64,000 nt of DNA, taken from positions 38,684,019-38,748,018 of the forward strand of contig NC_080047.1 in the NCBI RefSeq assembly GCF_026212465.1, read 5' to 3'. Origin of the DNA: Amaranthus tricolor. Taxonomy: Eukaryota; Streptophyta; Magnoliopsida; Caryophyllales; Amaranthaceae. Position numbers and translations under genes: made by a program. The notes under the pieces are model-generated. The model made no database searches and had not been told where the DNA came from. It saw nothing but the letters and a program-made list of their open reading frames with translations. Positions 56,901-64,000 of the stretch are shown here, piece after piece; the first letter of the stretch is position 1, and each line of letters starts with the position of its first letter.

Positions 56901-59900
56901 AACTGTAATCTATAGGGTCATAATATTTAATTAAACTGTGTTTTATTTATGCTATCAGATTTCGTTATAATGGACTATATTAAAATGACTCATTAGTCAT
57001 GTGCACATATTATCTGTGTGAGTTGCTGATGATGTTTGCTACTAAGGGTTTATCAGAATTCACCTCTTTGTTATCACTAGTCAGGGTAAGGTTGTGTACA
57101 TTTGACTCCTCCAAAGCCGAAAGCCTCCTAGGTGGGAGCCACTTAATTTTATTGTGATTATAGAATGTTTTCATTTTGTTACTAAACGAGTAACAGTTTT
57201 TGAAAGAAGTGTGACTTGAGTCATGTGTTAAAAGACAATTAAAGTGTAGAAGAATTTGGTCTTAAAGGTTAAAGTAACAAACTATGATTACTAGACCGTA
57301 AGCATGTATTATTATGAGTGGTAAAGGGCACTCCAAGTCATGAAGTAGTACACACACTTATTGCGTGTATAAAATAAGTGTATGGAGTGTGTCACATGGG
57401 TTTGTCATTTATAATTAAGGAAATGTAGTACACAACCAGCTAGATCAAGCTATGGTAGCATGGAGAACACCATAGGGGCTGTTGAATCACGTGAAAGCAG
57501 AACAGACAAGCCAAACCAGCTGGACCTGCTGGTGGCTCGACTGAGCTGCTCGCCCGAGCGTGGGTCGAGCAGGCTGTCTGACGCTTGCTCCCTTGCTGTT
57601 TCTTGGTTAAACTGCAGCCCCATTTGTCTCCCTTTGCCTATATATATGTGTATTGCTTTATTGTATGATGTAGAGCCAAGCTACAAAGCTTGAGCCTCCC
57701 ATTTATCCTTACCATATTCTCTCTAATTCTCTACTCAAATGTATAGCTCACACTACTCTCCATTGATGTAATTCCTTCAACATTGTAATGAGCTTTCTAG
57801 CTCTATTATCCTTTAAACACATAATGATACACTAGCCTAGGATGGTGGATGTAGTCTCATTAATGGTGAACCACCTTAAATCTTGGTGTTAATGTTTGCT
57901 TTACTTTTATTGCTTAAATCACCTTAACACTTGCATATAACCATGTTCCATTAGTGCACCTCCAAGCCATGGTGATTAACCTTTCGTGCCACTTTTAGGC
58001 CCACGCTTCCGCATTCGTTAGCCTAACAGTTTTTGTTTTATGGCCAGTGCTTCAGTTTTGAGGATGCCTAACAAAGCATATGCCTAACAAAGCATACACC
58101 TATTTATTGTCTAATTTCTATGGCAGGTCGAAATAAAAAATCTAAACTCATTTTCAGCAATAAACAGGGCCATTGATTATGAGATCATAAGGCAAGTGCA
58201 ACTTCATAATCAAGGCCAAGCTGACCAAATTGTACAAGAGACTCGTCTTTGGGAGGATGGTGCTCAGGTCATTGCCACGCCCTTCCCCCCTCTTAATTAG
58301 CATATTAATGCTAGAAATAAATTCACTTTTGTTCTGTTTCTTATTTATACGTAAATTGCTGTCTCATTCTTAGAAAACAGTAACCATGAGAAAGAAGGAA
58401 GGGCTTGCTGATTATAGATATTTCCCTGAGCCAGACCTGCCAGAAGTAACTTTGACAAAGGAATACATAGAGAGCATTCGTGCTTCTTTGCCAGAACTTC
58501 CAGATTTGAAGAGACGCCGGTATGAACAAATGGGCTTAAGCATGCAGGATGTGCTTTTTCTTGCTAATGATGTCAATGTAAGTACTCTCAGGCATCGATT
58601 CCAGAGTTCAGTAACTTATGGTTAGCATTGTGGGTTTTCATGATGAGAATTTGATGCTATTCGTGCTTTATGATGGATCTGCTTGCTCTTGGTCAGTTAA
58701 CCTGATTTAGGATGACTTCCTGACACGTAACTTCTGAAGTTTGCATGTTTTTCTTTTCTTTTTTTCGTTTATGTTAATTTGAGTAAGGATCGGCATAGCT
58801 GTGTCATTTTGTTAACTTTAATTGCTGTATGTGCTCAGTTTATTGCTGAAACATAGTAATAAAAAGTGCTTTTTGGTTAAAAGTTCTGCATTCTGATTAA
58901 AACAATAAATTCTGCCAAGATACGGTTATTATTTAATACTTCCTGATAAACTGGTCAACATTTAATCTCCAGTCAGGCCGTCAGGGTTTCAGTATGCATT
59001 TCTCAGCGATCAACCGAAAGTTTGAAACATGTAGACTGGAAAGAATGTCTAGCAAGTTTGAAACATAAACATTTCTGCTATTTTGAGCCGTTTGAAAATT
59101 CATGTCTGCTATCCAATTTGTGAGAACAGATTTATGTTCATATCTGGATTCTTATGCACTGAATTAAATGCTTCTCAGGTTGCAGATTTTTTTGATTCAA
59201 CCATATCTAAAGGTGTTGATGTAAAGCTAGCTGCTAATTGGATCATGGGCGACATTGCAGCTTACATGAAGAATGAAAAGGTGTCCATGAATGAGATAAA
59301 GCTCACTCCTGATGAGTTAGCTGCACTGATTGATTCCATTAAAAATGGGACTATCAGTGGCAAAATTGGTAAAGTGGTGCGTTCTATTTTGCTATCAGAC
59401 TTGCAATTGTGATTTTTTGGGGGATTTCCAGAGTTTTTCAAGCTACAAAAGAGTTCATATGGATATTACAAATGAGTCACACGTTCACGCTAGCTACTTG
59501 GTTGTTACTGTTTTACTGATTCTTGGTGTTTATGCTGAAAAACAGTTCCATAATCCATTTCTTTATCTTCTCAGCAATGTCCGTTTGACACTTACTGTTA
59601 TTGACCATTGTCCAAAAGACGTCAACTTCTATTGATAATGTGCTTGGACAGTGGAAGAGATTAGAGAAACCACTGAGATAATACGACAACCCGGTAATAG
59701 TCCCTCTGAGGCTGGGTTTTCTGGTCAAAAAATTTTTAGAAAGGTGAAAGATCCACATAGAAGTTTTACTTCTTTCACAAGGAAACCATATTTGTGAAAA
59801 TATTGGCAAAACAATGTGAAAAGATTAAAGTACTATAGTAGTGAAAGAAAGAGATAAAACGTTAACTGATTGTAATACGATCAGTCGATCACCACTTATG

Positions 59901-61163
59901 AATAGCGTTTCCTATATTTCATTTACTTTTCCAAGTTTGATAATTGAAGCTTAGGGGCAATGGAAATGTAATAATACTAATCTGATTCTTATCTTGAAAA
60001 TACCGTGTCAATTTTGTTTGATTAGGTTTTACTTTTTCTTGATTTTCCCTGCGTGGCAATGTGAGATTGATGTTGCTTGCCGACTAAGAGTTATCTAATA
60101 TAAGCGCCCACGAATTATCTTGTTGCTCTCTATGATTTACTTGCTCCTATGTTATAAATGCTCTATTGAATATTTGGCCTTGTCCTTACATTAGATACTG
60201 TTTGAGCTAATAGCCAAAGGAGGAACTGTCAAGGGGATCATCAAGGAAAAGAATTTGGTCCAGGCAAGTAGTTTTGCTTTTTTCATTTAAGTTGGAAATG
60301 ATGCATTGCCCTTTGGCGTAAATTGTATAATCTGGCGTTCAACTATCTTACCATATATCCAAAATTTTCTGTGAGAAAGCTCTGAAATTTCTCAAAAGTG
60401 TATTGTTTAACATGAAAATTCATATTGCATACACCTAGTGTAGGGATTTTCTTTGTTTTAGTAGCATCCTATGTCACTCGGACTCTTCATTTTTTACTTC
60501 ACGTACCCGTGTCCGATCCTTAATGCTTGAACATTGGCATGACACTTAGACACTTCATTTTAGGCGTAAAAATTGCATATTTAGACGTATCCGACACTTG
60601 GACACGTACCAGTATCGATATCAGCACCCGATTCCAAGTAACATAGGTTGCATTTCTCACAACACTCTTGAAAAAGAAAAGTACCCAAGAGAAGAAGCAT
60701 TGTGCAGTTTTGTATATATTGGTGCACTTGAGCGTCACCATGGACGATACTTGAGATATTAATCTGGTTTGCAATTTGGTGAGCTTATTCACATCTTGCA
60801 TTAATGAAACTTTGCAGATAACTGATCCTGGTGAGATAGAGAAGATGATTGATAAAGTGCTTGCTGAAAATCCGAAGCAAGTTGAACAATACCGCGCAGG
60901 CAAGACAAAGCTGCAAGGTTTTTTTGCTGGCCAGGTATGAACTGTCTTGTAAATTCGAAGAATTATCATCGTTTCCTTACTCTTCTTGTATATCAACGCA
61001 GCTTGTACATTGTAAACCATTTTCATTTCATTTCTTTTCTTTATGTATATGTTGAACTAGAAGTGGATATTTGAATAAGTAGGTAATGAAAGAATCGAAA
61101 GGCAAGGCAAACCCGGGTGTCTTGAACAAGATGCTCCTCGAAAAGCTCAACGCCAAGAGCTGA
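53981..61163 (+). CDS. GATB: Glutamyl/aspartyl-tRNA amidotransferase subunit B, chloroplast/mitochondrial, eight coding exons
   Basis: Exons 53981-54616, 55431-55640, 58127-58267, 58374-58577, 59179-59376, 60195-60263, 60818-60934, 61083-61163, giving 551 residues, close to the plant norm. Residues 1-60 look like an organellar transit peptide. The catalytic domain starts at about 71 ([15 protein letters not shown]), has the zinc-type cysteines in CGCAYNY and [11 protein letters not shown], then [18 protein letters not shown] and the exon 2 motif [18 protein letters not shown]. Later parts include [20 protein letters not shown] and the C-terminal YqeY-like tail ([30 protein letters not shown]). 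GatB receives ammonia from GatA and transamidates Glu-tRNA(Gln) in organelles, with GatC. Intron 6 begins GC (60264) rather than GT. The exon 5 end could be 59373 instead of 59376. ATG 53981 is the first in frame after the leader acceptor. Confidence 0.93.
57201..58028 (+). mobile_element. Solo LTR, 828 bp, in GatB intron 2, exact 5-bp duplication
   Basis: TGAAAGAAGTGTGACTTGAG...GTTAGCCTAACA, flanked by GTTTT at 57196-57200 and 58029-58033. A TATA box (about 57639-57647) and CG-rich palindromic motifs (GGCTCGACTGAGC, GGTCGAGCAGGC) lie upstream of the presumed transcription start. It has no coding content. It makes up a third of the 2.5-kb intron, whose acceptor is only about 100 bp away. Confidence 0.85.
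60264..60265 (+). other. GC splice donor of GatB intron 6
   Basis: Exon 6 ends GTCCAG and the intron starts GCAAGTAG. The rest of the donor is consensus, as is usual for GC-AG introns. The reading frame and protein similarity on both sides require this junction; no nearby GT fits. Confidence 0.8.
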
Positions 61164-62412
61164 TAGTTGCACAGAGCGGTACAAATGAAGTCTTTCTTTT
61201 CACAGTCATCATGTCTCATGATTTGGTTTGAATTGCACTTTTGTATTGAGATTTAACTATGATCCTCATGTTATGGTAGATCAATACACCCCTAACGAGA
61301 ACTAATGGGCTTATACGCAGGTTTTTCTCGGGCTGAATGTGCTCCGGCTTTTTTGGTGGGGAAGACGCTCCCATGATTGCAGGAATCGATTCTTTGGTTT
61401 CGGAGTTTTACCACAGGTTTTTGTTTTCTGAAGCCATCGGATTGCAAATAACGTCAAAGGCCATAGCCATAGGAGCAGATGCATTAGTTCTGTGCATTTG
61501 TAGTGTTTATTTCAAAAGTTTTGCAAGAGTTATTTGTAAAATTAATTAATAAAAGCGTGTTATAAGTTATAACTATTTTTTATGAACTCAAAATAATTTA
61601 TTTGCATTGTACTAATTATGAAGAATTGTGGAATAAGGTTCTAATTTATTTATTGAAGAAACGATAACCTTTCGAATATGGGTTTGGTTAGTTGATACAT
61701 AATTCTTAAATAATTTTTTTTCCGACCAACATGTTAGTCGGAAATTGGTATCAAAGATGGTTGGAGAATTTTCCAAACCTTTTTTGGCATTTGGGGATAA
61801 AATTAAAAAAATGCTTTATGACTAATTTTCGACTGATAAATAGTCGGAAAATTTCGACTAGCATTCAGACTCGCTATACGATGTTAGCGGAAATACCGAT
61901 TGATTTCATACTAAAAAAGAAAAATCGACTAAATTTATTTCCACTGTTTAAAATGTCGAAAATTAGTCAATATAGAGGTATTTTTTGTAGTGTCTTAGCT
62001 AAATGGTGCATTAGTAGAATTGCAATCTCAATTGGAGCAAATACAAAGTTCTCTAAATAAAAATCATGTGTATAAGCCTCACTTAAATGTACTATTTTCT
62101 TAGTCTATCATATAATTTAAAAAAACTTACCCCTATATTTTTAGAATGCCAGTGTAATGAAGTTTTCAACTTTCATTGAATAAAATCCTAAATTTTGATT
62201 TCCTCTTAATTTAGAAAACAAATATGTGATTGTGAAAAAAAGTCGAGGAAATCAGGGGGCGAGGGGTAAGGTAAGCACAAGGGCAAATGAGTTTTTTGAT
62301 CACATTTGATTTGATGCACCAACGTAAAACAAGACAAGACAAAATCGTCGTAAGATTAAATTGCGATTACTGGTTGGCTGGTGGTGCCTTTTATCTCTCG
62401 TTTCACGTTGCA
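61164..62412. other. Intergenic region between GatB and the USP-like gene
   Basis: The GatB 3' UTR probably fills the first few hundred bases. A CACTA-type terminal fragment lies at about 61720-61992. No further gene is seen. Confidence 0.5.
61720..61992. mobile_element. CACTA-type terminal fragment
   Basis: Ends TATTTTTTGTAGTG at 61992, the inverse of the CACTACAAAAAATA end of plant CACTA elements. Inside are repeated TAGTCGGAAA/TTTCCGACTA-like subterminal motifs (about 61733, 61828, 61852). The matching left end was not found. Confidence 0.55.
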
Positions 62413-63466
62413 ATGGTTGAGATAGAAGGCCCCACCGCCACCAGAAAAACCGAAGGCCGACGAGTCATGGTTGTTGCCGATCCTACTAGAGAGTCCGCAG
62501 GTCAGTTACATCTCTACATGTTAATTTTATATAGCTAGTTTTATTTTTTAATAAAAATAATTGAAAAAATTAATTTGTCAAATGATTGGAAAAACATTAA
62601 CAAGTACGTCATTGATTTAACACAAATTCTTAAATGAGACGGACGCATGATGAGAGTTGAGACTATCTCTATCGGGCTGGTTCATGCATATTTAGTCTAT
62701 AAAAGTGATTACTTATAATTTTAAAGATCAATTAGAGAAATAAGTTAATTATATGAATTCGTTTCATGTTGAAATGGCCACATACAAGATGAGCTGTTAA
62801 TTTATTAGAATATAAATACCATACCATATCATCTTAACCCAGTTTTCGCTTATTAGCAAAATATAAAATGAGCGACAATAAACAAAACATATCCATATCC
62901 TTTATTTACTCATAATCTATATTGTTATAAATTTGTTTCGGTCTCTTTAATTTTTATATTTTGACTTCGCCCTTAATCACAACAGGTGCCTTACAATATG
63001 CATTATCTCATGCAATACTAGAAAAGGACGAGTTAATCCTAATGCATGTAGTGAGCCCTTGCCCTAGGAAAGGGGCATTTGGGTTGCATTCATTAAGCTC
63101 AATTTTTCGAAAGCAGATTGAAACTTCCTCTAATAACTCCGAGAGTCCTACAGAAGGCGGTGGTGGTGGGGGTGATGGCGGAGTCAGTGGAGGTGGTTTA
63201 TTCGGTGATGGCGGTGTAGGTATTTTTGGTGGTGGCATTGGCATTTTTGGATTGAATGGAGTCATGGAAGGTAATGGAAATGCAGATTTCTTAAAAGTTA
63301 TGAAGAAGACATGTCACAAAGCACGTCCAAATATGGACGTACGAGTGGAAAAAGTTGAACAAGGTTGCACGGACAAGGCTACTACCGTTCTTTCTCAAAC
63401 TAAGTTGTTAGCTATTGATCTTTTAATCATTGGTCAACGTCGAAATCTTCCAAATATCTTTTTAGG
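62413..63466 (+). CDS. Universal stress protein A-like (adenine nucleotide alpha-hydrolase fold) protein, partial, continues to the right
   Basis: Exons 62413-62500 and 62986-63466 (GT..AG, phase 1); a donor GTGAGT at 63467 means further coding lies beyond, probably outside the window. The start MVEIEGPTATRKTEGRRVMV leads to the first strand VMVVADPTRESAGALQYALS, then DELILMHVVSPCPRKG. RVEKVEQGCTDKATTVLSQ and LLAIDLLIIGQRRN follow, the usual USP order. Odd is a glycine-rich insert of about 40 residues (EGGGGGGDGGVSGGGLFGDG onward) between the second strand and the next helix. USP proteins bind ATP or other nucleotides in some cases; the terminal G-x(9)-G-S/T ATP loop would be in the missing part, so binding cannot be judged. 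Confidence 0.75.
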
Positions 63467-64000
63467 GTGAGTTTATTTATGATATTTTTAAACTTGTAGA
63501 TTTGTTTAAAATATTAATGATTATGTTTCTTGCGCTCAAGGCAATTTCTGACTCTAAATAAGGTAGATGTGTGTTTGTAGCTCTTAGTTTGACAGGGGTT
63601 TAGTACCTTAATTCAACAATGTTTTCATATAAGGGGTAGAACTCCGTTTGTAAAATTATAACTTTACTTTTGCTAAACATACTCATTAAATATCAAAATT
63701 ACCCTCTGAAAAAAGGATCTTTTTTTATTTAGGGCTCATAAAATATCAGGTTCGACGCTTTACACTATATAAAACTTTAAACATAAGTCTTACAAAATAA
63801 AAACATAAGTCTTACAAAATAAACTATGTAACCAATGCATAGTCTCATAATTTCAATAACTAGTTTAATTAAGTTGTAATGAAAATAAACGAATAATAAT
63901 TACCTTTCTAAAATACTTCAAAAATATATTTTCGTTTGGATGCAAAAATATGTCAAAATAGAGGTGATCAGACTTCGTAAAATAATAAAAATATTAAATA
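63467..64000 (+). other. Intron of the USP-like gene, AT-rich
   Basis: Begins with a good donor and shows no acceptor followed by USP-like coding before the window ends. It contains a short direct repeat (ACATAAGTCTTACAAAATAA, about 63781 and 63804). Confidence 0.6.

Noticed and set aside
63008..63265. Proline-rich frame on the minus strand
   Set aside because: Antisense of the glycine-rich USP insert.
1..64000. tRNA, rRNA or organelle-derived DNA
   Set aside because: On reading both strands I saw no cloverleaf with conserved tRNA boxes and no recognisable rRNA or organelle gene; a tRNAscan-type run could still find one I missed.

Overview
The window is nuclear DNA of a flowering plant, almost certainly a eudicot. 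It is AT-rich and has long intergenic and intronic stretches, spliced genes with plant-type GT..AG junctions, and a dense load of plant transposon families (hAT, Mutator, Stowaway, CACTA, LINE, long terminal repeats). I cannot name the species from sequence alone; Caryophyllales is only an impression.

Five host genes are readable. (1) 4838-6823 (+): an intronless SUVH1/SUVH3-type gene (SRA + pre-SET + SET). (2) 24987-31848 (+): the U11/U12 snRNP 48 kDa protein of the minor spliceosome, four coding exons. (3) 37647-40399 (-): a four-exon gene for a 143-residue single-pass membrane protein of unknown function. (4) 53981-61163 (+): organellar GatB, eight coding exons, one intron starting with GC. 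(5) 62413 to beyond the right part of the window (+): a universal-stress-protein-like gene with a glycine-rich insert, seen only in part.

Between them lie transposons in several layers. A LINE RNase H tail and an LTR-like stretch open the window (2-1180). A hAT element with a perfect 8-bp target duplication sits in an older minisatellite-bearing element (12.5-17.5 kb). A 3.7-kb element carrying a plant mobile domain (PMD) gene lies just upstream of the U11/U12-48K transcription unit (18.7-22.45 kb). A LINE relic holding a small MITE, followed by a PPR pseudogene, lies at 33.4-36.1 kb. A composite Mutator-like element at about 41.5-50.6 kb carries, on the minus strand, a decayed transposase followed 132 bp later by a second PMD gene. 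It also has a tiny GRF-like zinc-ribbon reading frame on the plus strand, and it was cut by two solo LTRs (3123 bp and 1495 bp). GatB carries two more solo LTRs in introns, both with exact 5-bp target duplications.

The most unusual signal is in the two PMD elements. Both carry, near their ends, clusters of short near-perfect palindromes with a single central base (AAACCGCCACTT-type in one, CTGTTCGCACTTA-type in the other). The sequences differ but the architecture and position are the same. With the transposase-PMD-GRF gene set, this suggests a defined class of PMD-bearing Mutator elements with its own palindromic terminal code. Both PMD copies here are broken by stop codons, so neither is an active gene in its present form.
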